NCBI GenBank assembly: GCA_025345505.1
Contig: JANVCC010000064.1
Span: forward strand, 2,962,742-3,026,741
DNA length: 64,000 nt
Source: Todiramphus chloris collaris
Lineage: Eukaryota; Chordata; Aves; Coraciiformes; Alcedinidae
Reading direction: 5' to 3'
Part shown: piece by piece, positions 13,238-26,475 of the stretch
Position numbering within the stretch: position 1 is the first letter of the stretch
How the letters are laid out: each line of letters opens with the position of its first letter
Translations under genes and position numbers: made by a program
The notes under the pieces: model-generated
Seen by the model: the letters and a program-made list of their open reading frames with translations, nothing else
The model's database searches: none
Told to the model about the DNA's origin: nothing

Positions 13238-16200
13238 TCTTTGCTGGGGATAGAGAAATTGAGACAACAAACAGAGCACAGGAGGGATGCAATCCCTCAT
13301 CTCAACCTGAGCAAGGAATCTGGCTGCCAGCTCTGGGCTCTGCTGATGAGAGCGTTTAAAAACCAGTGAGGAGGTTTGTAAAGCACACAGGGCCACGTTC
13401 ACCCCGGGGCAAGTCCCCTGGCTCTTGAAGAGGAGGTCACGCTTCCTTTGGCTGTAGCAGAGGAGGGGGCAGAGGGAACTTTATCAGGGCTTGCCTCAGA
13501 GGCAGGGGAAAAATCCCAAGCGCACGTGAGCTAACGCACCCAAAGCGCGGGCGGCCGTCCTCGCCGGTGCAGCTCGCAGGGCTGACCGGCTTTCCCAGCC
13601 TCCAAAAGGCTCAAGATGCCATCAGGAGTTAAAAGTAGATGATGAGTGGGTGTCAGCATCCTCCCACCTTGGAGGACCCAGAGGCTGCGTGCCTGCCAGG
13701 ATGCTCAAGGCAAACCTGCTTGCTGTTTTATCCTTGCTGGCTGGTCTTCATCCCCACTCTCTTTTACCTTCTCTCCCGTCTTTAAAGAGCATCCTGCAGC
13801 TCCAGTGACAACTCTCAATTACTGCAGGGGCAGGAGGTGTTTGCTTTTAATAAGTTTTCCTAAAGAGCTGAGCAGGAGTGTTTAAAAAGAGATGGAGATC
13901 ACGGCTCTGCCAGGCTGGGACCATCTGGACGTGGCAGCATCGGCTCCCACTGCTGCACCAGGGCCCCTGCACAGCCCCTCTGCTCCTGCACAGCTCCTGG
14001 ATGGCTTGGCCACCTTTCCCTCCTCATTCCCTTTGCTTTCTAGCCTCGGGCTATCTCTGCCTGTCACCACTCTGTGCATGCTGTCCTCTGTCCCCAGGGC
14101 CTCTGCAAAGAGCGTTGGGTTCTATTTGCTGTTGGCTTCGGCCATGCACCATTCATGCCATGGCAGAAGGATGGACCTTCTGCTGAGGTCTCTCCCCACC
14201 TGCCCATCAGCGCTGGCTGGGGAGGGCAGCAGGACAAGGTGAGCTCTTGTGCACGCACATGTGGAAATTCAGGGTTCCCAATAAGGACCAGTGGCCAGAA
14301 CACATCTCTGAGCATCACTGGTACTCCCCCCCCGGGATCTACCAGGCTCCTTCATACAGCGGAATAAAAATCAGCAGTTTCCCTCTGGAAATGATGTCAC
14401 GGTGACAGGAGTGGGAAGACAATGTCAAATCGCTGCCAGGACCAATGAGCCCAGTGACGTGTTCCCTCCTGTCCAGCCAACCTCAGGTCTCACCTCCTGC
14501 TGCCTTCTCCTCGCCTGCACCAAGCTCCTGCAATCAGTACAAGCCTCTCCTGCCAGCCTCAGCCAGCGGAGAGCATCAGTGGGACAGCGGGCATAGGTCT
14601 CCTGCTACTCTGAGAATGTGAAGCCAGGTCAAGTTTTCAAAATACTGATGGCTGTTATACACACCATATGAAAAGAAAAAGTCAGTAATAACGATCTGGG
14701 CTGAAGTAGAAGGTAATTGCAACCACCAAGAGCTTCCAGCAGGAGCACGGGCCCCATGCAGATGACACATGCAGACACGTCGGCGCTGCCGAGCACGGGG
14801 AAATGACAGCATCCACGTTACCATGGCTCTGGAGATTTTACAGCCTTTCCCACAGCCGGGGCTAAAATAAAACCCCAAACCTTTCTGAGCTCAGGCTCAC
14901 TTTCCCACTCGGCATGAAGCTTGCATCGCCAAGCTGGGATATGCTCTTTATCAGCACCTCTCCCCAGGGAGACCTCGCACGTCCCAGGGGTTGGGGCCAG
15001 ATGGGCTTTGAGCTGCAAAGATGAGAGCCCTGGCATTGCAGTGCTTATCTTCCCCCCACTGCCCGACCCTGGCAGAGAGACCTGGGAAACCTCATCTGCT
15101 GCTCCAGAACCCCAGCTCAAAAACCCAGGCAGGGGGACAGCCGCAGCACTGCCGGTGAGGTCGGGATCCGCAGCGACGTTCACGGGGGGCAAAGCGGGAC
15201 GCAACCGTCCGGCTGCACGGCACCAAAACGGCACATAAAAAAAACCATCTTCTGCAAAGCTTCGGTGATGCAGCGAGAGCCCTGCCCCCCGACAGCTCCT
15301 CCCTTGGTCTCGGGATCAAAGTGGGAGCCCTACGCTGAGCCACGGGAAAGGCACGTTTCACCTTCGCAACGTTCGCTCGCCCATCCCGCGCGTGCGGCAG
15401 GAGCAGCCATCTGCTCCCCGTCGGAGCGGGGCAGGAGCCAGCCTTGCCATCTGCAGCCCTTTTTAGCAAGGCTCAGCTCAGGGAGTCAGCCCTGTCTGCT
15501 TCCCAGCCCGGAACGAAGCTCCGTGCTGCCCAGGCAGTGAACGGAGGATGCTGCCGTGGCTCTCACCCGGTCCTCCAGCAGCGTGGGGCTGGGCAGGGGA
15601 AGCGGTGGCAGAGCCAGCGCTGCAGACCCCGCTGTAATTAGCTGGCAAACACTGTTTGCCTACTACCATCGTGTCCCCGTGCCCGGAAGGCTGCAGTGTT
15701 ATCTCTGCTGTCACCACAGCCTGCAGCTGCCCCTCAGAAGGTGGTTTAGAGGATTTTGTACCCACCACACACGTATTTCAGGTTCTCTCCCTCCTCCCTC
15801 TGCAAACCTGGGGCCGCTGCAGGCCAGCAAACCCAGAGGCACCACATTCCGGGCTCCCAGAGTCAGAGCAGCCCCAGCCAGGCTGGCACCCAGCGCAGCT
15901 CCCTGTTGCACCTCAGCGAGATAAAGATGGGCTGGGAATTTTCAACTGCCTATCAGCAGGATCCGGAGCCCTCCAAAAGGGAGAGCATGATAAATTCACC
16001 CAGAGAATCACCGACACAGAGTGCAGGGTGACGACTTATCCTTCACCATACATACAGATTTATTAAAAATTTAAAATTGCTACATAGATCTAAAGGGCCA
16101 GGTTATTTATTTTTGCAAGGGCTGATCAATCACACGTGTCCCCAAAGGATGGCAGACCTTTAACTACTCATCTGATTACGCCTGTTGTACCCGCGCTGCT

Positions 16201-17334
16201 CCAGCCCTGGTGCTTAATATTTTATCCACACGGTTCCCAGGCAAAGCCGGAGTGGAGTCTGAGCTCCTGGCAGAGCAGAGACCTGCCTTGGGCTTTTTAT
16301 CAGCTCTTACTCAAGGGCAGAGGTGAAAGGAAAGAAATAACTTGTTCTTCCACCCCCTGCCCCTCCTTTCAAAGCAAGAGATTCACTTTCGCTTGTCGCC
16401 ATCCGAAAAATGAAGGGTTTTCGATCACGGATGGCAAAGCTGCCGCGGCATTTCAGCTGCCAGGGGAGGGACAGCCAGAAGCTGCCTCCAGCAAGGGGCT
16501 GGCCCTGCTCTGGTCCTCAGATTGCCACGTGCGCTCAGCACCAGGCACCTGCCTCTCCTGCAAACCACGGTTTAACAGGAGAAGCGAGGCTTTCGGCGGC
16601 GGAGCGGGGAACGTGTCGGAAAGGCGGGTTTTTGTAGTCTATAAACTGCAAGGAGAATCTCACGCCGCCTCCCCGAGCTGGCTCCAGCCATGTGTTTCAT
16701 CTCTCCCCCGTCTCCAGCAGCCCACCTGCAAACGCTGTGAATGCAGGATGGGGACGACGCAGCTCCGGGCCGGGGGCGAGAGGTGGGTGGGTGGGCACGG
16801 CTGCAGCAAGGCTCGGGGCCCTGCCCACAGCCGAGCATCCTCCAGAGCACAGCCAAGGAGCTGAGGATGCAGCCAGGGCTTCTCCAGCCACTGCAAGGGG
16901 GACAATTTGTCCCCTGGCAGGATGATGCTCAACATGGCTGGGCACACGCTGCACCCACCCTGGATTTTGCACAGGACGCGGAACAAGCTGCTCTACCATG
17001 TGCCAGCAACGCTACGCACCTAAATTCCCGCTTGGCACGCTCAAACCAGACCCAGCCCCCATCGTGATCCCAAAGGGTGCAGGCAGAGGATGTGCGCCCA
17101 GACCCGGCGTGTTCCGGGGGGCTGGGACAGACAGCGGGGCTGCCCACGCAGCACTCCACACAGGACAGAGCAGCTTTTCATCCCAAGGCCGTATTATCCC
17201 GGCACGTCTCGTTTGTGCACCGGGGCTAATTGAATGGTGATGGCAGTACTAAGCAGCCCTCGTGATCCGAGACCAGAGTCAGCTGAATCTCTGAAATCGT
17301 GTAATTTTTTGCATGACTGAGTGTGCAGATGTAA

Positions 17335-17395
17335 TAAAAAAAAAAAAAAAAAGAAAGAAAGAAAAGGAGAGGGGGGGAGGGGAAGGGAGGGGGAA
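17335..17395. repeat. A run and purine-rich tract
   Basis: A homopolymer of about 17 A, then GAAAGAAAG and a G-rich purine stretch without pyrimidines. Confidence 0.9.
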
Positions 17396-18211
17396 GAATC
17401 AGGCCCTTAAATAAACCTGCAGCTGACAGCAAAAAAAATTGTTGAAGGGATTTGAGTTATAAAGTGGCTGGCTGGTGGGGAACCATCCCCCTCTAACCAC
17501 GCAGGGGACAAGCAGCATCCCCTGATGAAAGCTGTGCCCCCATCAGAGCAGAGGTTCTGCGTTGGACCCGCTCTGCCAAGGAGCCAGAGGCTTATTAGCA
17601 GACCCAGAGCTCATTAGGGAAATGCAGAGATGGCAATTACCCCTCCAGCCACGCTATGCCAAGCGTGGACACGGTCTGGCCGAGAGGGAAATGATAGGAA
17701 AGCGACTGGGAGACAGGAAAGCTGAACTCGGCTGGCTGAGATCTTCCTCCACCCCTGTCACAGCAAAAACCCTCTGCAGCAATTACAGACCAAGATGCTT
17801 CTCCTGAGAGCAGGAGTACACACGAGTCCTGCTCCCTCACTTTTACTACTGAACATTTCTCCATGCAACTCCTTTCCAGGACTCCCAGTACAACCACAGC
17901 CACCAAACTCTGCCCCGAGGTGCCCAGGGACGCATCCCTTTGCTCCTCTGCACACGCCCATCGGAGGTGACAGCCCCCCGACTTGGGGAAGGATGGTTTC
18001 TGGCATCCCCTGCTCATTTTCTGCATCCAAACAAACACCACGAGCCCCTCGGGTCACCCAAGTGAAACACAACAGTTAAACCCACTGCTGAGCCTCTACA
18101 CGGCTGTGGGTGCCAAGCAAGCGCGCGGGCATCGCGGGGGCACGTTGAGGTAAGATTAATAAAGCCCGCGTACAACTGACAAGGAAGGAGGCAAAAGGGA
18201 ATAGCTGGTTG

Positions 18212-18228
18212 TTATTATTATTATTATT
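18212..18228. repeat. (TTA)n microsatellite
   Basis: About six TTA units. Confidence 0.95.
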
Positions 18229-21200
18229 CCAGGCACACCAGGTGCCCTCGTTGCCCGCATCAGGAGGAACAAAAAGAGTTTTCAGAAGAATCACGGTTAG
18301 TTAGCTAAAGATTTATGAATTTTCTTCCCAGCGCGCTTTAATTGCGCCTATAAATTAAAAAATGACCTAATTCCGTACCGTGTAAAGCGACTGCGCTCAC
18401 CTAAAATAAAAACTAAAAAATAAATTATAAATAAATAAAGAGAATCACACTTCACTTGGAATTCCACCTCAATTGCCCACACGTGCCGAGGCAGCGCCCG
18501 CCGCGTGCCAGCCTCGGATCGGGCGCTCTGGAAATCACCGTTTCCTTCCTCCTCGGCCGCGCACGTACGTTTTCTAAGTTTCTGCTGGGCTTGTACAGAA
18601 CGACGTTAATTGGGTGTTAACGAGCTGTCTGATCAGCTTCCCACCGTCCTTATTACTGGACGTCAGGGTCTCCGCAATGTCCCAATTAAACAGAATCAAA
18701 GAATACTTAATACACGATCAACTGGTTCCCAGCCACTCGAACTGAGTAACCAGCTGGTCTCCTGATTCGGGTCCCCGTGAAGCGATGCTGTGCAGTCTGT
18801 ATTGCCCAAGCAGCTCCTATATTCTGGGATGAACTGGGGTTTAAATGGAGATTTCTAGGAGAGGCAGAGGGAAGTGAAGCAGCTCAGGACAGCAGATTCA
18901 GTGCCTTCAGTTATATCCCGAAACAGGACGGTGCGGAGACACAGAATCGGGTATTTGAGGTAGAACTCAAACCCAGCACCCAGAATTTTGCAGTCCTGTT
19001 TCATTTAACCAACTCCAGTGATAAAAATCGAAAGGGAGGGAATTATTTGGATCACTGAAGAAGAAATCCTCCCGTCTTAACACCGACATCTTCATACCTT
19101 CCATCTTAACACCAACAGAAATAAAAGACCTGCAAAAACCCATTGGCAATATGAGAGCAGGTCAAGGCATAAGGAAGGACCAGCAAAACCTCCCTGCCTG
19201 TCTACTCAGGGATGGCAAGCTGCTTTGGCATAAAATAAAGCTCTTTCTGGTTTTGCAGTCACTGTAGCTTGGGCACAAAGTACAAGTGCAAGAGATTCCC
19301 CGAGGAAAAGCACCCCAGGACCTGGCTACACACTATCTGCCCCAGCTATGGAAATGCCCAGGGAGGGTTGCATCGGGTCTCCTAGCTCAGGTAAAATTCC
19401 CCATCTTTGTCCCCACAGATGGACTCATAGCCAGAAACAAGGGGGAAGGAAACACCTTCACGGAGCAGCCAGATCCCTCATCACGCCGGTTCTTCCGACG
19501 CCGGGCTCCATCATCGCCACCAGCCCCATCATCTCCCACTGAGAGCATCCCTCCCACGGGGATCGCTTACGGCCACGAGGGCATCTGCAGAGCAGGGACA
19601 CCCATGCATCTCATGACCATCTCATCCTCCTTCACGCCAACACCGGTTCACACAACGGTCCCACGGGGACAGAGCAGGGAGTCCCCCCCCCCCCCAGTGC
19701 ATTTTCCAGCTGCAAGAGGAAAGATGCTACAGGCATCTGAGGCTCGGCGGTGACACCGGTTGAGATAAAAGAGAATTTAAGGTGCAGAGAAGAACTAAGC
19801 AGATCCTTGTAGATTGGAGCCGAACAAGATAAGGCAGCGATGATGAATATAGACGCATTTACGCCAGGACAATTCAAAGCACATGCAATTTTGGCGGATG
19901 GGGAAAAAAAAAAACCAAGCGATAGCGCGAGGTACTTACAGTCCCCGAGCGACGCGCGAAGCCGTCGGCCAAGGTTTCCCCGCGTCAGCCTCAGCCGGGC
20001 TCCGGCAGCCACGCTCTAGGGGGCAAAGAAAACAGACTTTTAAGAATCATCAGCATCTAACCTCAGGAGAGAAAGCCTACCCTTGACCAAGAAGGGCATT
20101 CCTCAAAGCTCGGGCAATAACAGTTTTACTCGCTGCTTATTTCAGAAGCCATCAGCGGAGGGCACAGCGCAATTATCACAGCCTTCAGCTCGCCCCCCCT
20201 GCTCCTAAATGGAACAGTCAAGGAAAATAGTCTAATTTGACAATTTTCAGTCGGTTGAAATGATACGTGGAAGAGGCATGGAAGAAGGAAAGCATATTAT
20301 GCACTATTTGATAAATTATCCCCATTACACGGAAGGCAAATCTGAGTCCAGGAGATGCGCAGGGCTGCCGGGGACAGCACGCATGTTTTCAGCGGCCACC
20401 AAAGGGCATCGCCGCCGTGCCCCGTGGAGAAATCCTCCTTCCTCTGCTCAGCCCTCACCCGCAAAGCCTCCAAACAAAAAACCAAAGGAACAGGGCCAAA
20501 GAGTTTGGAAGAGTTGGGTCTGAAATTTGCCACCCCTCCTGCCACCTCTGGGTACCCCACTGCTCCCAGGAATGGCCTCATCCCAATGACATTTTTCCTT
20601 GTTTTCCTCCTCTTTCCCCACTCGCCCAGCAATTCTCAACCCAGTGTGTTGTAACAGACCCCGACAAGCACCAGTCCAGGTAAGGAAGCCCTTCTCCTTC
20701 CTCCCAGCCCCAAATGACACAGCAGACACCCCGGGAAGGGGTCTGGGAACTCTGTGAATGCCGACACCCTCTCCCCGTAATCCTGCACCCCAAACCACCA
20801 TCCCCATCGCTCCCGATCCACGCAAATATATTCATGAATTCATTCAGAAAGTTCTCCCTGTGCTCTGCTGCTTGTAATTGCTGGCGGCCAAAATCTGTTC
20901 TGTTTTTTCTGGCTGAGGTACCAGGCAATCATCAGCTGTAATTATTTCGAGTCTTGTTACAGATGGATCTCCGAGCTTTCAGTCTTAAACAGAATTCATT
21001 ATTCAAATGCTGGCTCCAGCCTTCTGCGGTGGGGTGGGCACAGGAGCTGCCGGCCCCCCGTCACCGCCAACAAATGGTTGCGGGGAAGGCGAGGACGGCG
21101 GTGGGATCTGCTTGTCAAAGCCACCCTTGTCAAAGCTGCAGTTCACCGCCGTTCCCACCCGACACGGGTTTCGGCTTGGGTTCAGTCCTGGGGGCAATGG

Positions 21201-21257
21201 CAGGGAGGTGGGTGCCTGGCTTGTGGTAGTGGCTGGGGATGGGGTCAGCATCATCCA

Positions 21258-21359
21258 CACCAGGTCCAGAAAACCTCTGGATACCAGGTCCAGAAAACCT
21301 CTGGATACCAGGTCCAGAAAACCTCTGGATACCAGGTCCAGAAAACCTCTGGATACCAG
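21258..21359. repeat. 24-base minisatellite, four copies
   Basis: Four virtually identical 24-base units, ACCAGGTCCAGAAAACCTCT followed by GGAT. Each unit has an internal dyad (CCAGA..TCTGG). Confidence 0.97.
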
Positions 21360-24300
21360 CTCTGCCTGTTTCCAAGCTCATTTTGGATCCGTGACAGCAT
21401 GAGAGAGGAGCCCCGGGGGCTCCAGAGTGACTCAACGCACCAGGACAAGGTGTAACCAGACCAAATGAGAACAGTAAAATTGAGAAGTGAATCACTCTGA
21501 GCTTTTTCTGAGCCAAACCATCCGATTTCAGCGTTGTCTTCAGTGAAAAAGAAGAAATTCCAGTTTTGCTTACTGTACCATCACTTTCTGCTTTCAAAAC
21601 AGACAACGCTTATTATTTTAATACGCAATAAAACACTTTTGAAACTACCAAAGCCAAACATCCAGAGATCCTAAAAAAACCACCGGGTGGAAAACATTCC
21701 CCTACTGAGGGGAAGCTCTTGTGAGGACAGTGGCAGGCTGGGGAGAGCTCCCTGGGGACCTGGCAGCGAAAAGCCCAGCGGTGACACTCCAGGAATCACC
21801 ATTTACAGCTGAATTGCTGTGATCTCAGCCCAGCACACAGATCATCCCCACAGCGAGTGAGGTCCTCCTGACACTGACCTCTCAGGGGATGCATCACCAA
21901 GAGCCCTAAAACCACGGCCCGGGAGCATCATTTCCATTTTGCTGATTGAAGCCACACAATTCACCTCACGGTTTTTTTTTGGTTCTGTGCATTAACTCTG
22001 CAGGGTAAAATAACCTCCCATGCTCGTCAGACTAAACGGACTCCACTCGGTGAGGGTTCACAGCTCCTGGGAGCACCAGACCCTCCCTGGAACATCCCCC
22101 TCTTCTCCCTGGAGCCAGCATCATCCCCACTCCCCATCCCTCCCCACTGCCTTTCCCTTAAACACATCCACTGCCTCGGTTGCCACGTGGCCAAGCAAAC
22201 CCATCTCCCCTGACCGAAGATGCTGTTGGCACGTTTGATCTCCAAGAACATCCCGGAAAGAGTCACTGACACACTCACGGGCTCCGTGGCCGTACGTACG
22301 GGTATCAGGTTTAGGACAACACCAAGATTGGCAGAAAAAGCATCTCATTTCCTAACAAATTTTCTTTTCTTTTTTTTCCCCTGGGAAAGCAAAAGCAGGG
22401 ATGTCTCCTGTCTGATTTCCAGGCCAGAGCAGAGGCAGTTTCCAATTTTAAAAAGTCAGTATTTTCTGCAGGAATTTTTAATCATTTATTAATTCTTTTT
22501 TTTTCCACCCCCAAAAAAAAACCCAACAAAAAAAGATTGGGTTTTGGCAAAGTTTTCCAGGGGGAGGGGGGGAAGAGGGACACTCGCAGCAGGCAGCAAA
22601 GTGTTGCTAATCTTACACACGTAACAAAATGGAAACACTGCTTCCTGGTGGGATTTCTGGTATTTTGTTTTTACACAAATTCTAATCTCCGTATCCCTCC
22701 CGCTACTGTTTGTATTTTTCTTTTTTTTTTTTTTGTGTGTGTGTGTGTCTATTTGAAAAGCAAACAATATCGCCTGCTCCTGCCGCGCTCTGGGTTTGGT
22801 TTTGCTTTACACTTATTTATTTTGCTCAGCAGTTTAAATGATTAAGCCCTGACCCCGCAAACATCTCCCCGCGCCCGGATCTTTGCGCGAGCTTGCGAGC
22901 GGAGCCCTCGACCCCCCGTGTAGCACAGTGAATTCTAACGCCCCCAAACTGGACCCTGCTTTTTACCCCCTCAACACCAAGGCCAATTTCAGCTTGATTC
23001 ACCCCAGCCCTGAAGGGATCAGCTCCCCTCGAGCTGTTCTCTAGCGAGCTGTAACACTACAAGTAAAAAAACAATACCAAAAAAAGTCTCATTTTAATTT
23101 CCTGAAATGAAAACCTAAATAAAACAAGTCATTCCATGAGAGGGGGAGCTAACGAACCCTGTTCCCTTTAGATTTACCCCCAAGGTGTCTGGGGCACAGG
23201 GGGAGCTGAGCCCATGGGGTGGTTCCCCACTGGGGGGCTGGTCCCCCAAGCCGGTTACGCTGGGGGGGTTCACAAGCAGCACACCACAGCCAACTCAACC
23301 TGGGTTCAAACCATTCAGGCCCTTTTCCTTTCTCCTTTTCCACCTTCCCTCCAGCAATGGAGGGATGCTGTTCCTTCCCACCCCCCAACACCCAGCGTGA
23401 CCCCCCCCCCCCTCGTCCCACTGGGGTGCTTGCTCTGGGCTGCACACCTTGCTCATAGAAGGATGCTCACTGCCAGAGCATCCTCACTGGGACCGCTGCC
23501 CAAGAGCCCAGCTCCCAGCCTGCACCCTACAAATATCCCAGTAACAGCCAGAAATGGGGAGAAGCCCCCCACCCCCGACAGTAAACAGCAACACCCCCCC
23601 CCCCCCCCCCACTGCACCCCAAACTGAGGGCTGGACAGCTCAGGCTCTGCATCACCCCACTGGCATCGTAGCCCTGCTCTCTTCACCTCCAGTTTGGGGG
23701 TACCCCGGTACTGGGGTGACCCTCTCTCCCCCAGGACACAACTCTGGAGCCTCCACCCTCAGCTCCTCAAAGCGAAGAGTCCAATCCTGCCGTGCTGGAA
23801 TCATTAGCAGCTCCAGGGCCAGAACAAGGGGGGACAGAGATCCCCGAAGCAAATCCTGCTGACTTTTATTCCTCTGAGAACTTGCCATGAACTTAACCCC
23901 TCAGCCCCCAGGCTGAGGCACACAGGGAGCTCCCCAGGGATGCTTTGGGAACTAAACGTGATCCCTACATTTCCAATAAGGGTTTAGTTCACTGGAGCTT
24001 TGCAGCAGCTCTCGGGCATCTCACAGCAGGGAGCAGGAGGCTCTTTACCCCACGTGGCATCCTCTCAGGAGGAGGAAAAAACCCCAGATCCCCTCGGTTA
24101 AAACAGCACCATCGAGAGAAGGCTGCTGCACACAGCAACAACTGCACTTCCCAACTCAAACGACCCCCTTCCTATTGGAGCTAGGAGATTAAACCTCCTA
24201 AAGGAAAGAAAGAAAACACACGACTCACCCTCGACATCCTCCAGCTCTCCCACAGTGCAATGCAAAGTCCCCAGCTCAGCCCCGTAGGATACTGGGAGTC

Positions 24301-24646
24301 CCAGTATACCTTTGAAACATACCCAGCTGCAAAGAGTTGAGCTGAGCAGGACTCAGGAAAGTCACCCAAAACTCCCTGCACCTGGGCAACCCCCCCCCAG
24401 CCTTGATCGAAAGGGTTTTTTTTTTAATTTAAAAAATAAAAGGGGAAAAAAAAAAAAAAAGGGAAAAAAAAAATCAAAATATCCCCCAAAAAACCCTGTT
24501 AGGGCTGGAAATGCAGAGTTTACCCTCAAGTTTATTATTCACTTGTTAGTGAGAGGTTCAGTGTTTCACAAGCAAAGTGATAGGGTTGGGGAGTGGGGGG
24601 ACAGGAGGCTTGCAATTCACCCCGAAAATGGGCTGCCTGGCCCCAT
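21360..24646. other. Intergenic up to the gap, no gene seen
   Basis: Contains poly-C runs (23402, 23596), a T run joined to a (GT)n segment near 22722-22749 and no coding evidence. Confidence 0.65.
24412..24475. repeat. A/T homopolymer cluster left of the gap
   Basis: T11, then A15 and A9 runs separated by GGG. Confidence 0.9.
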
Positions 24647-25543
24647 NNNNNNNNNNNNNNNNNNNNNNNNNNNNNNNNNNNNNNNNNNNNNNNNNNNNNN
24701 NNNNNNNNNNNNNNNNNNNNNNNNNNNNNNNNNNNNNNNNNNNNNNNNNNNNNNNNNNNNNNNNNNNNNNNNNNNNNNNNNNNNNNNNNNNNNNNNNNNN
24801 NNNNNNNNNNNNNNNNNNNNNNNNNNNNNNNNNNNNNNNNNNNNNNNNNNNNNNNNNNNNNNNNNNNNNNNNNNNNNNNNNNNNNNNNNNNNNNNNNNNN
24901 NNNNNNNNNNNNNNNNNNNNNNNNNNNNNNNNNNNNNNNNNNNNNNNNNNNNNNNNNNNNNNNNNNNNNNNNNNNNNNNNNNNNNNNNNNNNNNNNNNNN
25001 NNNNNNNNNNNNNNNNNNNNNNNNNNNNNNNNNNNNNNNNNNNNNNNNNNNNNNNNNNNNNNNNNNNNNNNNNNNNNNNNNNNNNNNNNNNNNNNNNNNN
25101 NNNNNNNNNNNNNNNNNNNNNNNNNNNNNNNNNNNNNNNNNNNNNNNNNNNNNNNNNNNNNNNNNNNNNNNNNNNNNNNNNNNNNNNNNNNNNNNNNNNN
25201 NNNNNNNNNNNNNNNNNNNNNNNNNNNNNNNNNNNNNNNNNNNNNNNNNNNNNNNNNNNNNNNNNNNNNNNNNNNNNNNNNNNNNNNNNNNNNNNNNNNN
25301 NNNNNNNNNNNNNNNNNNNNNNNNNNNNNNNNNNNNNNNNNNNNNNNNNNNNNNNNNNNNNNNNNNNNNNNNNNNNNNNNNNNNNNNNNNNNNNNNNNNN
25401 NNNNNNNNNNNNNNNNNNNNNNNNNNNNNNNNNNNNNNNNNNNNNNNNNNNNNNNNNNNNNNNNNNNNNNNNNNNNNNNNNNNNNNNNNNNNNNNNNNNN
25501 NNNNNNNNNNNNNNNNNNNNNNNNNNNNNNNNNNNNNNNNNNN
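24647..25543. other. Assembly gap (897 N)
   Basis: An uninterrupted run of N. The flanks are rich in C and G homopolymers and a decamer tandem repeat lies 320 bases to the right, which explains the sequencing failure. All long frames crossing it are artefacts. Confidence 1.
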
Positions 25544-25678
25544 GCACCGAGGGGGATGCACTGAAGGGGACCCCCCCCCTCCCACCCCTTGCCTAAAACA
25601 ACCAAGCTGAAGGCAGAGCATGACCCTACTGGGGGGGTTTGCAGAGGAACTGGGTGCCGGGGGAGACTGTCCCGGACC

Positions 25679-25714
25679 GGGGGGGGGGTTAGGGGGTTGT
25701 TGAGGGTGGGCGGG
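25679..25714 (+). other. G-quadruplex-prone G-rich run
   Basis: At least four G runs of three or more within 36 bases (a G10, then TTAGGGGG, GAGGGTGGGCGGG) just right of the gap. Confidence 0.7.
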
Positions 25715-25861
25715 TGTAACCGAAGCAAAGCAAGGGCTCGGGGTATTTGTGAGCCAAGAGCCCCCTCCGCTGGGGAAAGCGCGGTCCTGCTGGCCCGGGG
25801 AGAGGGTCCCGGGTACGGGGATGAGCCCGGACACAGCCTGCTCCGGTCCCTGGGACGGAGC

Positions 25862-25985
25862 GCAGCATCCCTCAGCATCCCTCAGCATCCCTCAGCATCC
25901 CTCAGCATCCCTCAGCATCCCTCAGCATCCCGCAGCATCCCTCCGCATCCCGCAGCATCCCGCCGCATCCCTCAGCATCCCGCCG
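25862..25985. repeat. Decamer tandem repeat (CAGCATCCCT)n
   Basis: About 12 copies of a 10-base unit. The left half is nearly perfect CAGCATCCCT and the right half has point variants (CAGCATCCCG, CCGCATCCCT, CCGCATCCCG). Confidence 0.95.
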
Positions 25986-26289
25986 GACCAGATCCCCCCT
26001 TCCCCTCGGGACAAAGTACAGTGTGGGGATAGTGCACCCACCCAGCATCCTCCTGCTCCTTGGCTTTTCATCAGTGTTCGAGGTGACCAAGAAGACCCCA
26101 GAGCCCCCAGACCCACGTGTGACCCCAGTAGCTGTGGGGGGACCGGCCGCATAGTCTTGGGGGGGGGGCGGGGGGCAATGTATGTGCTGCTTTTCTCACA
26201 GTTAGGGTTTGCTGCAGAGCCCACACTTAAAATAAATGGGTACATTATACATCGGTGTCATTACCCCTGTGGTTTTCTTCCCCTTGCAG

Positions 26290-26475
26290 GGGGAGCTCTC
26301 CTCAACCTGCATCTCCTGACCCAGGTGGGACCGGTTGTCCCCACCCTGGAGGAATGCAGGCCCACCTTTCTCACCATCCTTCCCCACCCAATGCTAGGAG
26401 GAGAGCCCTGGGAAATCCTCAGCTGGATATTCACAACCCAACCCATGTAAATAAACCAAATTACTGCAAGATTCT
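26290..26475 (+). other. Possible terminal exon of an unknown plus-strand transcript
   Basis: A strong acceptor (TGGTTTTCTTCCCCTTGCAG) ends at 26289. About 160 bases downstream is AATAAA (26450-26455), followed by the G/T-rich ATTCTGGTGTTGGGAG. One frame stays open from the acceptor to a TAA overlapping the hexamer, but I recognise no protein. Upstream exons could lie in the gap. Confidence 0.25.

Larger units (their letters stand above)
9345..21257. other. Intergenic, no gene seen
   Basis: Twelve kilobases of alternating GC-rich sequence and AT-rich islands (9.6-9.85, 16.03-16.13, 18.29-18.47, 20.1-20.3 and 20.82-21.0 kb). The longest frame (16136-16864, 242 codons) is Pro/Ser/Arg-rich noise. 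No exon chain could be built. Confidence 0.65.

Noticed and set aside
16136-16864. Plus-strand frame of 242 codons
   Set aside because: No recognisable domain, no codon bias and several equally long overlapping frames, typical of stop-poor GC-rich DNA.
21007-21606. Frames with SRKPLDTR or QRFSGPGI repeats
   Set aside because: Translations of the 24-base minisatellite, open on both strands because the unit length is divisible by three.
24312-25888. Six long frames of 323-447 codons
   Set aside because: They run through the N gap and consist mostly of unknown residues.
25749-26450. Plus-strand frame of 233 codons with repeated SIPQHPSA units
   Set aside because: The repeated peptide is just the translated decamer array. 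Only the part after 26290 was kept as a weak exon candidate.
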